From Meconema thalassinum (lineage: Eukaryota > Arthropoda > Insecta > Orthoptera > Tettigoniidae): DNA of 64,000 nucleotides. Position 1 is the stretch's first letter; every line of letters begins with the position of its first letter. The notes beneath the pieces were generated by a model. The model was not told where the DNA came from. It worked only from the letters and a program-made list of their open reading frames with translations, and searched no databases. The position numbers and the translations under genes were made by a program. Positions 11,116 to 21,189 of the stretch are shown piece by piece. The stretch covers positions 1,011,499,441-1,011,563,440 of the forward strand of contig OX336389.2 of the NCBI GenBank assembly GCA_946902985.2, written 5' to 3'.

Positions 11116-12093
11116 CTAGTGCCTTTAGTATGTTCTATCCTGCTGCACTAAGAAGTCTAAGAAGTAAGCCACAAGTGCGTGGCGTCATTTCCTTGGCTCT
11201 CCCCACCTGCCGCTAGCTATGTGAGCGAGCTGTGTATAGTGTGATATGGTCCCATGCTAGCCAGGTGTGCTTTTAGTGCTTCACGATCCACCCTCCCCCC
11301 GTTAGCCCGTCTATGATGGAACCCGTCAGTTCAGGCGCGCGCACTGTACAGCTGTCCCAGCAGGGTTTCTCAAAGCCGTTCTTTTCTTCTTTTCATATTA
11401 TTATTATTATTAATTTATATTAAGCAATACAATGTTATTGGGTACTGTATCCGTATTTCCAAGCGTAGTATCAGCCAATATCCGAAGATGGTGATGGATT
11501 GCAGCAACTTGTAGTCTCCGGCTAGAAAAACTACTAAGAGCTACTGGCAAATACACACAAGAGTGGGTAAGCTATCTACTGATGTGCTATAGAGAAACTA
11601 CAAAGGTTGTGGGTAACTAAATACATATGGAGGATGAGAAACGTTCGAATCTCGGGCGTAACGGGTAAAAGGTGTGGGCAATAATGTCTAATCTACCTCT
11701 ATAGCACACTATAATTTACCAATGTACTGCAAAAGATACATATCAGGGACACGTGCCTGCCTATTTATTACAAAACACGTTACAGCAATGAAAATAAAAA
11801 TGAAATTCGCAAAATAACCTTTAATATACACTCTCCTAATTATTCCTAACTAAATAAAATTAATTCGCAAACAAAAAACTCAAGTTCAGGCAACAAACTG
11901 CTGTTTCCTAGATTTCAGGAGTACCGGTAAGAAAGAAAATTAAAATATTCTTTAAATTACCTCAAAATGAAAATGAATTTACTTATAGCTTTGGCCTTCG
12001 CTATTACAATGTCTATTTGTTACTCTATACATCGTACACTCCTTTTTCCTGCTCTAATTCTGATCTAAATATATATATCGAACTATCACTAAA
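11116..12093. other. No gene recognised
   Basis: The sequence right after the Tc1 break (11116-11400) is more GC-rich and may belong to another inserted element, but no ends or coding motifs are visible. Confidence 0.45.
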
Positions 12094-12290
12094 TACCGGA
12101 TTCTTAGAAAAAAAAAGTGTCCGATATTGCAACAGGGGTTAGGATTGGTCAAAACGAGAAGAAATGTTCCTATAAACATATGTCCGGAAACACATACCTG
12201 TTGAAATATGAGCCATTTTGCTTGTGTTTTGTATTTACACTTCAGTCAATGGACGTCTTCCTACCAGCTACTTCTAATGAACACTCGACT

Positions 12291-12386
12291 GTCACACACG
12301 TTTAACAGAACACACGTTGCTCAAACATCCATCAACACGTCACACACGTTTAACAGAACACACGTTGCTCAAACATCCATCAACAC
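12291..12386. repeat. 48-bp tandem duplication
   Basis: Two copies of a 48-bp unit beginning gtcacacacgtttaacag, at 12291-12338 and 12339-12386, are essentially identical. This suggests a recent local duplication inside the mariner remnant. Confidence 0.85.
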
Positions 12387-12443
12387 CACCAACCAGGAGC
12401 TGTGATGATTTCAGCCGGTCTGTCCGCGGATACCATCTTCACG

Positions 12444-12835
12444 TTACAAGAGATGTTCCACATGGTTACCACGATTTCGTACACATGCTTTGGCTCTTCT
12501 TCACAAGGAATCCCGAACTCGTCCAATCATGCCTGGCTGGTCGCGGATGTGGGCACACTCATTGGTCACACGCTCTTTTAACATCTGCACATTGTCGATG
12601 GGTGTAGCCTACACCAGTGTCTTTAAATGCCCCCATAGCCACAAATCCAATGGATTAAGGTCCATCAAACGGGGAAGCCTTGCTACTACCGTTTTCTATT
12701 CCATAGTAAAAAACCATGTTTGCCATTTCCCTCGAGGAATACTCCATCGCACTGTTTACGTCGTCCACACAGCACGAGACCACCAGTCTGGTGCGGGTAC
12801 CGCACTGCACTGCCAGCACAACCGCATACTATGAC
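12444..12835 (-). pseudogene. Mariner-type (DUF4817-associated) transposase C-terminal remnant
   Basis: The minus strand reads MDLNPLDLWLWGHLKTL near the middle, then IDNVQMLKERV, GMIGRVRDSL and a C-terminal NHVEHLL before TAA at 12444-12446. The family pattern PDLxPxDFxLWGxLK with a His-rich C-terminus belongs to insect IS630/mariner transposases that often carry an N-terminal DUF4817 helix-turn-helix. Several in-frame stops are present, and the region upstream was cut by the Polinton. Confidence 0.6.
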
Positions 12836-12859
12836 TGAACATCCGACTCATGCAAAAAC

Positions 12860-13380
12860 AGTAGTGGGATAGGGACAGTTCTGCTTCCCAGCCTACTTTC
12901 TCGCGAACATTGCCGATAATTCGCGAACGCATGATTGGAATTTAACGAATGAGGTGTTGTTCGCATTGGGATGACGTCCTCTTTGCTAAGAATATGTGCT
13001 GGTATTAAAAAAATGAAAATGTTTGTTTTTGAAATTGTCACTATTTTGGAAACGGTGAAGTTGAGAAAAAAGTTTGTTTGACGTCAATGAAAGGTCCCTA
13101 GCCCCTCTAGGCAGAAACCAAGTTTCAAGTCTGTAGGGCAAAAGAAAACGAATTTTGAAAAAGTGGTCAGTATTTTGGAAACGGTGAAGTTGACAAAAAA
13201 CTTTTGTTTGACATGAATGATTGGTATTGACCCCCCTCTACCCGCACCATAAATTTCAAGTCTCTAGGTGAAAACATATGCTCGTTTTTTGGGTTTAACC
13301 TATGTTTTTTCTGTTATTTAATTATTAGGAGATATTTTGAAAACGGGACGAGAGATGGATATGATGGAGATCATTTTGTA
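12860..13380 (+). repeat. Polinton left terminal inverted repeat
   Basis: It matches the reverse complement of 31680-32326 along its length, starting agtagtgggatagggacag. It contains repeated blocks with attttggaaacggtgaagttg (13042 and about 13170) followed by a T-rich and tttgtttgac segment, so the TIR is itself made of degenerate subrepeats. The region from 13381 to 13655 is non-coding with an (aaat)n tract near 13528-13558. Confidence 0.8.
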
Positions 13381-13524
13381 TCTTCAGCTATGATGGATTG
13401 GATAAAGCATGCGCTAAGTTTGAAACGACGGGAGTGGAACAAAGAGGTTATTGGACATGTTAAGAATAAAAGGGGATTTGTGAAAGGGGGGAGTTATACA
13501 CCTTTTTGGAAAAGGGGTTTAGTC

Positions 13525-13555
<31 letters not shown>

Positions 13556-13655
13556 ATAGGGGTTTATTACAAAAAATTGTGTTAATTGACCCATGAATTA
13601 AACGTGGAAGGAAACCCTAACCACTTCACAAAATGTTTTGCACCTTTGACTTTAA

Positions 13656-14513
13656 TTACTCGTTCAATGAGATATTCGTTGGGATATAATGTTTTTGCAC
13701 TTCTTCATAATAGAATCGTCCTTTAATGGGTTGACCGCTTTGATCTTCTAAAAGATACGTCACTGGTTGACCTAGCTTGACTTGACAAATTTTAAAAATT
13801 TCTGTCGACCAGTGTGGAGTGTACGACTTTGAAAAAACACTTCTACGTTTACTGATGCGAACAAAATCTCCAATTTTAAGGCGATTTCCCCTAGGATCAG
13901 CCCTCTGTATAGGGTTAAACAGTCTATTGAGTCTGGGTAGGTTCTTGATGATGAGACGTGGTTTCATGCCAATGGTGGAATGAATCGTGTTGTTGTATCG
14001 TGACACAAGTTGAGGTAACAAGTCTATCCATCGATTGGAGCCACGTATCGTAAATTCTTTCCACATACGGCTTTTTAATGTTCGGTTAACCCGTTCAACT
14101 ACGCTAGCTTTAAGATTGCTATACGTGGTGTAATGGTGAATATCCTTAGATTTGAGAAAATTGGAGAAATCCTTGTTGACAAATTCTTTCCCCTGGTCGG
14201 TGTGTAACAAGTGAGGTTGACGTTTGGATTGTTGAATAATATTTTGAAAGGCCTTTGTGACTTAAGACACCAGTTTTATTTTTTTACTGGTTCAACAAAA
14301 GCCATTGGAATAGACATCAATGACCGTCAACATATAGCGTACGCCGTCGTTAACGTTAGAATAAGGTGTCATTTCAACCAGGTCTGCCTGCCATAAATCA
14401 TCGATTCCTTTGGAAATGACACGACGGCTTTCATAAATGCGTCGGGCTGGTTTATGCAATTTATGAGCGATGCCCACTTTGATGGGTGATGGCTTATAAG
14501 ATAATTTGGGCAT
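13656..14513 (-). pseudogene. Polinton rve-family integrase (frame broken)
   Basis: This is the retroviral-type integrase that joins Polinton ends to target DNA. The first catalytic Asp lies in WQADLVEM, the second in HTDQGKEF and the Glu in VVERVNRTLK. The C-terminal half includes a chromo/SH3-like region (FVRISKRRSVF, then PHWSTEIFKI). The likely start is ATG at 14511-14513, overlapping the end of the upstream DUF8207-like gene by 20 nt in another frame. Between the first and second Asp (about 14211-14291) there are in-frame TGA and TAA codons around an A-run, probably small compensating indels. The catalytic residues remain but the protein is not continuous. Confidence 0.82.
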
Positions 14514-15554
14514 CTCTGAGTTGTTGTTCAATGTGGGCGATTTCTGCCTCATGTCCTGTGTGTCCAGCTTGTTTTGACGCATGAAGCCAGTATAAGCGTT
14601 CTACTAACTGATTGGGATTATTCCAATAGGTTATATCCACGTAGGGTTTTAATTTCTTAAACATTACGCCAGAGGCAGAGTGGTGTTTTCGCTTACCAAA
14701 CATGTTTGCAATGAAGGTTTTATATTTTTGAGATGGTATATTGGCATTGAGCTGCTGAGAGGATTTATAGTTTCTTTTGTGAGCGTTGGTGTCTAATAAA
14801 ATGGATTTATATTTAGCAAGGTCCTCGGGCGTAAAATCTTGTAGAGATGGGGTGCGAGAGAATAGCAGCTTTAACAGTCCTGGTGTTAATTTATAGTTGA
14901 TCTTTTTAATGACAGCTTTAGTACGAGCAAATTTAATGGATGATCCCCACTTTTAAAACTATCATTCTCATGGCGAACACCATACGTGGTATCTGTCTTT
15001 CCAATAAATAGAAGGGTCAGATACGCTTCCAGTGTTGCGTCATAATGATTGATTAAAATGTTTTTGAGTTGAGCTTTATTTTGAGGGGTGGCCAAGACTT
15101 GTGAAAACGGAGACGATGTGGAAAAGGACGGTGTTCCTGCTATGACGGATGATTTTAGTTTTGTTTTTAGAAACTGTTGAAGGGGTGAGGATTTTTTTCC
15201 TTTCAGGACTAAATAAGGTTTCGCTTTCACTTTCACTTTGTCCATGTTGTTGTTGTAGTTGTTGTGGTTGTTGTTCACTAACATTGGAGGAGGATTTTAC
15301 CTGCCGTGTTAAATCTGTTTGAGTAAATTTTGAACTTGTTAGGGTTTGGTTTGAGAGGTAGCAGCAGTAGCAGCAGAAGCATTTGGTTTGAACCTCATGG
15401 GATTAACCAATGTTGGAGCATGTTTTATCATGGGCAAAGGGTTCACGTTTTTTAAACGTTGTCATTCACGAAATTTATGTCGAATGGTATTTCGTGCCTC
15501 AATAATACGCTGCATGATTTGGACATGTTTCTTGTACCCTATGGCGCTCGCCAT
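14494..15554 (-). pseudogene. Polinton DUF8207-like protein (frame broken)
   Basis: An uncharacterised protein often seen beside the integrase in insect Polintons. The putative start is ATG at 15552-15554 with a basic helical N-terminus (MQRIIEARNTIRHKFRE), followed by in-frame TGA. A Gln/Asn/Ser-rich middle lies near 15240-15290. Further on are TTYGV, TPGLLKLLFSR, DLAKYKSILLDTNAHKRNY, then NPNQLVERL and a C-terminal acidic helix ending at a natural-looking TAA (14494-14496). I place it in the DUF8207 family from memory of the YGV...TPGL-LLF...TNAHK pattern. Frame changes occur near 14942 and in the Gln-rich stretch. Its role in the virus-like cycle is unknown. Confidence 0.6.
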
Positions 15555-15602
15555 GGTGAAGGTAAAGACACACTAACAAGAAATGTCAAACCCTGGGTCT
15601 TT

Positions 15603-16333
15603 TTAAAGAGAAATAAAATGATCAAAACCCAATCGATGACGTCCCTCACATCGTTCACTCTGTTTATTAATGACCAAACAGTCATGGGGATGATGGTTCC
15701 AACATGAGGCACACAATTTTGTGAAAGCAGTAAAGACATATCTGGATTCACATGATCTTGAAAAATATGTTAGAGATTTCTAGAGTCTTGGCGAAAGAGA
15801 ACGATGAGATTGGCATTGTCACGAATCAACTGTTTGGGGATTTTAGAATAGGTCTGAGCCAAATAAAAGCAATCCACTTGTTTATGGCGTCCCATACTAA
15901 AATACTCCTGTCGTTGAGTAGCAATATCATCAAAAATTATAATGGAATGTGGTTGTATGCGGTCTGGTTGAATGACATCTTGAGGTGAGGTGAATGTAAA
16001 ATAGCCCATGGCTTCTTTATTTAACAAAGACATAATTTGTTCCAGATACACGTACAGAGGCTGGTACAAGGATTTGGCAAAAATATAAATATTTTTAAAT
16101 CGTAGGCCATGATGTGTGGTAATACAGTTGAGGGTAATCAAGTTGAGCAAAAGATTGGTATTTCCACGCCCCGAAGGCCCCACCATGATACATCGAACGG
16201 TAGATGGAAATAGGGTGCCATGGCGTTTAGGTTCACACACGGCCAGCGATAGCTCTGAAACCAAATCAGAGACGGGCAAAGCATGGGGTTGTTTCATTAA
16301 TTGCATAGTGACGACGACTGAGTTTATTTTCAT
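15603..16333 (-). pseudogene. Polinton packaging ATPase (FtsK/HerA type, frame broken)
   Basis: The motor that would pump DNA into the capsid. Walker A appears as GPSGRGNT, with Asn where the catalytic Lys should be. Walker B is HSIIIFDDI. A conserved C-terminal block CFYLAQTYSKIPKQLIRDN follows. I prefer ATG at 16331-16333 over the further ATG at 16360 because the latter lies on the presumed TATA box. An in-frame TAA lies near 15769 and a frame change near 15730; the final helix region runs to 15603. It is divergent to the 276-aa capsid-cluster gene. Confidence 0.8.
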
Positions 16334-16396
16334 ATGTGTATAAGGTTTATATATAGGCAAGCGGTGAGTAGGACAGGTTAGTTAACGCCTATCACC
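16334..16396. promoter_or_regulatory. Probable divergent promoter, ATPase / 276-aa gene
   Basis: The short gap between divergent start codons holds tttatatatagg (about 16348-16359), a good TATA box placed about 40 bp before ATG 16397. No minus-strand box is evident, so bidirectional control is inferred from arrangement. Confidence 0.45.
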
Positions 16397-17227
16397 ATGG
16401 ATGTATTTGGGCGAGCTCGTGTAACCATGCCCACGGCCGCCTCTTTGTCAAAACAGTCTCGGGGAGCGGCTGCAAAAACCTATGTCGATCGCAAAGTGCA
16501 AAGTGTATACTACATGGTCCCGAGACTAACCGCTGAGGGATATTCAGCCAATCATCATCGTACTATTGATGTGCAAGAGCCTCGAGACGAAGATGATGTC
16601 TGCACAAAACGTTATGTGACCTATCAAATGAAAAGGCTTTATAAATTTGTCCCATCGGTATTTTTAGTGTATCTGTCAAATCAAAAACTGGACAATGACA
16701 GAAACCATTCCCCACGACCACCACCACTGGTGAATGATCGCCTTACCTATATGCTTGCTTCTGGTTTAAGACATTATCGATTGCACTATGATGGTGTGAT
16801 TCATATTAAATACGCGATGCCTGATGAGAAACATTTACAAATAGAAATAAACCGGGATAGGCTGTTGGTCCACAACCCTCAAACGGTAAATGCTGGGGAT
16901 CAATTATCCTTTCATCTGATGCTTACGTTTGAGGAAAAGGAAGCTGGGAAAACGGTGAATGATTTTCTGCTTCATATAGAAATGGAATATACTGCTATGA
17001 AATATCTCTACGTTAGTTGTTATCGTATGTTTGCTGTGAAAGGTTCACCAACTAGCACGATGGTGAAAAAAAGATATGCCGTGAACATTAAAAAAAAGCC
17101 AGGTTCAAAATCGAGTCGATCTGCCTCACACCCCGTGATAAAACTAAAAAAAATATATATAAAGAGTGGCTATCGAAAAAGCATTACAGGCGGTGCGATT
17201 GTCTACAGACCCGAAATCGCACCATAA
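16397..17227 (+). CDS. Polinton conserved protein, 276 aa, possible protease substrate
   Basis: An intact frame, first gene of the plus-strand capsid cluster. The N-terminus (MDVFGRARV) and a motif like DVQEPRDEDDVCTKRYV around residues 60-75 match an uncharacterised protein I recall at this position in insect Polintons. The middle is mixed alpha/beta with no recognised fold. The C-terminal 60 residues are basic (IKKKPGSKSSR, IKLKKIYIKSGYRK). Residues 265-268 read ITGG followed by A, which fits the adenain cleavage consensus [MIL]-x-G-G/x, so a minor virion protein processed by the element's own protease is plausible. It is one of few Polinton genes here without a stop. Confidence 0.65.
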   Translation: MDVFGRARVTMPTAASLSKQSRGAAAKTYVDRKVQSVYYMVPRLTAEGYSANHHRTIDVQEPRDEDDVCTKRYVTYQMKRLYKFVPSVFLVYLSNQKLDNDRNHSPRPPPLVNDRLTYMLASGLRHYRLHYDGVIHIKYAMPDEKHLQIEINRDRLLVHNPQTVNAGDQLSFHLMLTFEEKEAGKTVNDFLLHIEMEYTAMKYLYVSCYRMFAVKGSPTSTMVKKRYAVNIKKKPGSKSSRSASHPVIKLKKIYIKSGYRKSITGGAIVYRPEIAP

Positions 17228-17445
17228 TGCTTCGATAAAAAAAGGAAAGAAAAAACGTAGGCGAGTCATTCCTGTTGCTAAGCGTGGGGGTTTCTGCCGG
17301 CTTTAATTGCGGGGTTGGCAGCTATGGGCTCCCTTTTGGACGGTGCCAGTGCCGTGGCAAAAACCATTTAAGCCGTTGAGCAAGGCAAGCAACAACTCAA
17401 GAAAGCGAGCGACACAATAAAACGTTAGAAGCCATTGCTATCCTT
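17228..17445 (+). pseudogene. Polinton pX/pVI-like core protein remnant
   Basis: A very basic start (KKGKKKRRRVIPVAKRGG) is followed, after a frame change near 17292, by a glycine/alanine-rich hydrophobic helix (PALIAGLAAMGSLLDG) and an amphipathic helix with ASAVAKTI, then TAA and further KQQLKKASDTIK. This basic plus Gly-Ala helix layout is that of small adenovirus-like pX/pVI proteins found between the ATPase and protease in Polintons; they bind DNA or membranes. The frame is broken at least twice. It may once have been continuous with the protease reading frame. Confidence 0.55.
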
Positions 17446-17498
17446 TAAAACCCGTCTTTTAACAACATGGCCATGGCCTATCGTCTAAGAAGGAAAAA

Positions 17499-17954
17499 AT
17501 GTCCATCTTTGATAAGCGCCTAAGGCAACTGCCTCGTCATGCCATGACCCATGAACAAGTGGAAAGCTTTGCCAAACAACTAAAGATTTCTCATTTTCGA
17601 GGTGTATTTATGTGAAATGAATTACCCAAAGCACCGTGGAAAGAAGAACGAGTTATGATCAATTTAGATGATGATGCAGGTCCAGGAACCCATTTTGTAG
17701 CCTATGTGAAACAAGCTTCCACAGTATGATACTTTGACAGTTATGGAAATTTACCACCCCCGATCGAGTTGCTACGTTATTTGGGAAACCGGGTGAAGAT
17801 ATTATATAATGTGAATCGTCAACAAACCTTTGACAGTCAAGAGTGTGGGCGTTTGTGTTTACTCTTTTTTTTATATGAGGTCGCGTTAAGCCAGCAGTCT
17901 CATCATTATGAATGTCAACGCCAAGACCTTTACCGTGCACAGCTGCAGACCTGA
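17499..17954 (+). pseudogene. Adenain-type cysteine protease (Polinton maturation protease), two in-frame TGA
   Basis: This peptidase processes capsid precursors in adenoviruses and Polintons. The frame from ATG 17499 shows the catalytic order His (GTHFVAYVK), Asp (YFDSYGNLPPP) and Cys (SQECGRLCLLF) as in peptidase family C5. TGA codons interrupt at 17613-17615 and 17727-17729. The triad residues themselves are present. The C-terminus overlaps the start of the penton frame at 17908 by about 47 nt. Confidence 0.8.
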
Positions 17955-18635
17955 AGTGTCCCTGGATTTCTTTCCCCCCATTGAATTGCATCCCGAACAA
18001 TCCTATGTGCTGGGATTAATTTCTTTGGAATGTTACAACAGAATTTACAATATACAACTGTATATTAATGATATGTTTTATTATGATGATTATATGTTGA
18101 ATCTACCCCCTGGGGGTTATACCATAGACGATGTGCACGAGGCCATTAGCGTGGCGATGATAAAACAATTTGGTGTCAAGCCATTTGCGGATGGGACACA
18201 CAAATTTGAACTTGCAGCCAATACGAATACTTATCGCTGTCGTATTTTCTCTACGTTTAACATTGACTTTGAAACACGTCTTCATTCTATTGGCCCTTTA
18301 CTAGGATTTAAACCAAGAGTGTTGGCAGCTCACCAACCCCATGATTCAGATTATCCAGTGAAATTCATTGAGGACCATCACATTTCTGTGACTTGTAATA
18401 TTATTAGAGACGTATTTACAAATCAAGAACAAAGCCATTCACTGTATGACTTTATTGTCACCTCCCCTTGTGGCTATATTATTCGTGAAAACCCTTCAGG
18501 GGTTCTATATCATCCTGTGTGTGTGTCAGCGATATTAGTAATATTACCTTACGCTTAGTGAATAGAAAGCAACAACTGATTGCTTTGGATGCCACCACCC
18601 CTGTGACCTACAAGTTGGTTTTAAAGACGCTATGA
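17908..18635 (+). pseudogene. Polinton penton (minor capsid protein), C-terminal frameshift
   Basis: The single jelly-roll vertex protein. The frame begins MNVNAKTFTVHSC and contains FFPPIEL, YVLGLISLECYN, PPGGYTIDDV, a central FNIDFET...SIGPLLGFK and QSHSLYDFI...CGYII, which fit the penton of insect Polintons in order. Near 18525, within a gtgtgtgtc tract, the frame changes; the matching C-terminus (ITLRLVNRKQQLIAL) continues in another frame to about 18635. The hexon follows directly. Confidence 0.78.
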
Positions 18636-18640
18636 AATTT

Positions 18641-19909
18641 ATCTATAAAGCAATAACACCGTCTACGAGGTCGGTTAGTTGTCCGCCGTGTATGAAACGG
18701 TTGACACGGGTACACCAACAACGTCTACAACGCCTTGGTTATACCTTACACCCCCATGATGAACAAGGTTCTGTTGCAACTGTTAAATCCCATACAAGTG
18801 GAAGATGGCGTCGTGCGCATTGATATGCATTCCTATCAACCTCAAGCGTCAGGACTCAATAACAATGACGAGATTCTATTCATCATTTACAATCAAGATA
18901 TTTTACTCTACCTCATGAACGTGTCCTTCAAATTAAGGGTAAATTAATGAAAGCAGATGGCAGCACCCCCACGACATCTACGTTGGCGAATCATGGTTTG
19001 GCTTTTCTGTTTTCTGAAGTGCGCTATGTGCTTAATGATATTGTCATAGATATGAGTCGAAATGTGGGCATGACTAGTCTCATGAAATTATATCCTTATA
19101 GCGAGGAAGAAGGTAAAACGCTTTCTATGGCAGGATGGTGCCCCAACAGTAGCAATGACTGGTTAGTTCACACCGATGGCACTTTAACAGGCTTCCTACC
19201 TTTAAAATTACTCCTTGGCTTTGCTGAAGATCACAAGCGTATTATTTTAAATGCAAGACAAGTTTGTATCTCGTGAGAGACCGCAGTGATTATAATGCAC
19301 TATAGAGAGCCTCTGATCAAGTGATAGACTCAAAAATTCAACTTCTTCGGTTACTATGGAAAGTGCCCCACGTGACGCTATGGGATCGTAAAGAGCTAAG
19401 CATGCTATATTTGGTGCAAAAAGATAAAGCCTTGCATATCGCCTTTTGAAGTTGGAGTCTATATGAGTAAGCCTTGCTACCTACCACAGACACTCATAGT
19501 TGGAGTGTGAAATCGGAAAGCAAAGATATCACCCTGTTTGATTACATTCACTTTAGAAATATGCGACTATTTTTGAATAATGTTTGCTTCCCCTATGAGG
19601 GGTTGGAAGTCAATTTTTCAAAAAATAAGTTTGGTCCCCTTTATGACATCTTTGCTAATTTTCAATCGTCTTATTATGAAAAAACAGGATTGCCCTATGT
19701 TGTCACCGCAAGGGTTTAAATCAAAAGCACCACTGATTGTTTTCGACTTTTCGTATTTAGAAGAATCTATGAAATTTACCACAATTGATTTAAGAGTAGA
19801 TTTTGAAACAGAAGAGAATGTACCTGATAATACAAGTGCCTACTGTTTGATTATTCATGCCAGACAAGTGACATATCATCCTTTGTCCAATTATGTCACC
19901 AGCATGTAA
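18641..19909 (+). pseudogene. Polinton hexon (major capsid protein), multiply broken
   Basis: The double jelly-roll capsid protein. Ordered family blocks are visible: IDMHSYQP and NNNDEILF (about 18825-18885), HGLAFLFSEVRYVLNDIVID (19000), AGWCP, LLLGFAEDHKRIILNA (19205-19258), PHVTLWDRKEL (19367), HSWSVK (19497), FRNMRLFLNNVCFPYE (19550), FQSSYYEK (19663) and a C-terminal ENVPDNTSAYCLIIHAR ending TAA at 19907-19909. Frame changes occur near 18915, 19258 and 19715, and in-frame TAG, TGA and TAA lie between 19300 and 19470. A short block before FRNMRLF appears deleted. The N-terminal limit is uncertain. Confidence 0.8.
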
Positions 19910-20033
19910 GCCACCTGTGGTGAGGTGAAAAAAATAATTCATGACTTAACATGATGAGTGTCTGCAAGCACACAGTGTCTGTTGCGCTCTGACAGTGTCC
20001 ACATACACACAAATATACTATTAACAAAACGAC

Positions 20034-20429
20034 ATGTGTCCCTCAATAAACAGCAACAACACCAACAACGTGACAGACAAACCATGGAATTTAAAATGTG
20101 AATTTAATCGTCTGAAAACTTTTGAAACATGGACAGTTCCCTTTATGGAATATGGAGAATTGGCAGCGGCTGGATTTTATTACTTAAATCGTCGGGATGT
20201 GGTCAAGTGTATTTTTTGCAACATTGAAATTGGAAACTGGGAGATGGGGGATCGACAATTTAGTGATCATCAGCGATGGAGCCCATCCTGTCCTTACCTG
20301 AATCGCTATGATGTGGGCAATATTCCGTGGAGTTTGAATTACATTGTCATTGTACCAGACCCTACAAAACAAAGAGATACCTGTGGACCGTATGTGCAAA
20401 CTATTCATTTGAATGTTGCTCCAGATTAA
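20034..20429 (+). CDS. BIR-domain (IAP-like) protein, 131 aa, intact
   Basis: An inhibitor-of-apoptosis-type protein. One BIR domain spans about residues 25-90: NRLKTFETW, AAAGFYYLNRRDVVKC, then zinc ligands Cys59, Cys62, His79 and Cys86, giving the exact spacing C-x2-C-x16-H-x6-C, with Trp69 and Trp82 in expected places. No RING or second BIR is present; the last 40 residues are unrecognised. Known single-BIR viral proteins block caspase-driven cell death, which would favour virus production; that role is inferred here. The start follows ttaacaaaacgac, and a poly-A tract directly follows the stop. It is uninterrupted although neighbours are broken. Confidence 0.88.
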   Translation: MCPSINSNNTNNVTDKPWNLKCEFNRLKTFETWTVPFMEYGELAAAGFYYLNRRDVVKCIFCNIEIGNWEMGDRQFSDHQRWSPSCPYLNRYDVGNIPWSLNYIVIVPDPTKQRDTCGPYVQTIHLNVAPD

Positions 20430-20622
20430 AAAAAAAAAAACTTTGTAATAAAATTGTAAGTGTTTTTATGGCATCAATAAAACCTGTGTACTAATGTAAA
20501 AATATTTACCTGTTGTTCCTTTTTTTTCTGAAGTCCTTTTTCTTTTCAATATTCAACCATGAGAAGGGTTAGTTGTTGATTAGTCGTCAACGAGGTAACA
20601 AGTAAAAAAATAAAATAAAAAC

Positions 20623-21115
20623 ATGGTGCGTACACTCATCATGGATTGTCAGGGCTTTAAAATTGCAGATAACAAATTTATATTTAAGGAAGTGGCTTTT
20701 ATCGATTGTAGTACGTTTTGGGTTTTACACCCCATTATTTTGGTGTTTAAACCACCATATGCTTTGGAGTTGCTTAGTGAAAAAGATAAAAAGCAGAGCC
20801 AATGGATTGAAAATCATTTGCAAATAGTATGGAAAGAGGGTGATATTTCTTACAAGTATCTTGACATAGCCATGAAAGCTCATTTGTCCTCGGTCAATGT
20901 CTTATTTGTTAAAGGGGGTGAACAACGCCAGTGGCTCCAACCATTTTTACCCTCTCACTGACAATGTATTGATGTTTTAGACTTGGGTTGACCATCCCTG
21001 CAAACGTTCATGGATACTTCTCCTTGAGACAATATTGATATTAAAGCCTTAGCGCATGCGTGGCAATTGTATCATTGGCTCACCACCAATATGTTGGTAG
21101 TTGTTGAACAAAATT
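20623..21115 (+). pseudogene. Polinton exonuclease-like (RNase H-fold?) protein with three in-frame TGA
   Basis: The open part (112 aa) begins MVRTLIMDCQGFKIADN and continues KEVAFID, HPIILVFKPPY, then VNVLFVKGGEQRQWL. This matches a small protein family I recall in insect genomes and Polintons with an N-terminal D-x-E/Q-G-F motif reminiscent of DEDD exonucleases; the enzymatic assignment is tentative. The same frame continues past TGA codons at 20959, 20989 and 21025 with recognisable coding character (LAHAWQLYHWLTTN) to about 21115. It lies between BIR and PLA2-like genes. Confidence 0.45.
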
Positions 21116-21189
21116 AAAACTGAAAGTTTATCGTCCAATGATAGCAGTGAGAGTTGTACACGTGAGGTGATACCATCAACGTTATAAGC

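Noticed and set aside
17659..18000. 113-aa minus-strand frame
   Set aside because: Shadow of the protease/penton coding strand.
17613..21027. TGA recoded as an amino acid in the Polinton
   Set aside because: TAA and TAG stops and frameshifts occur in the same genes, so decay explains the stops better than recoding.
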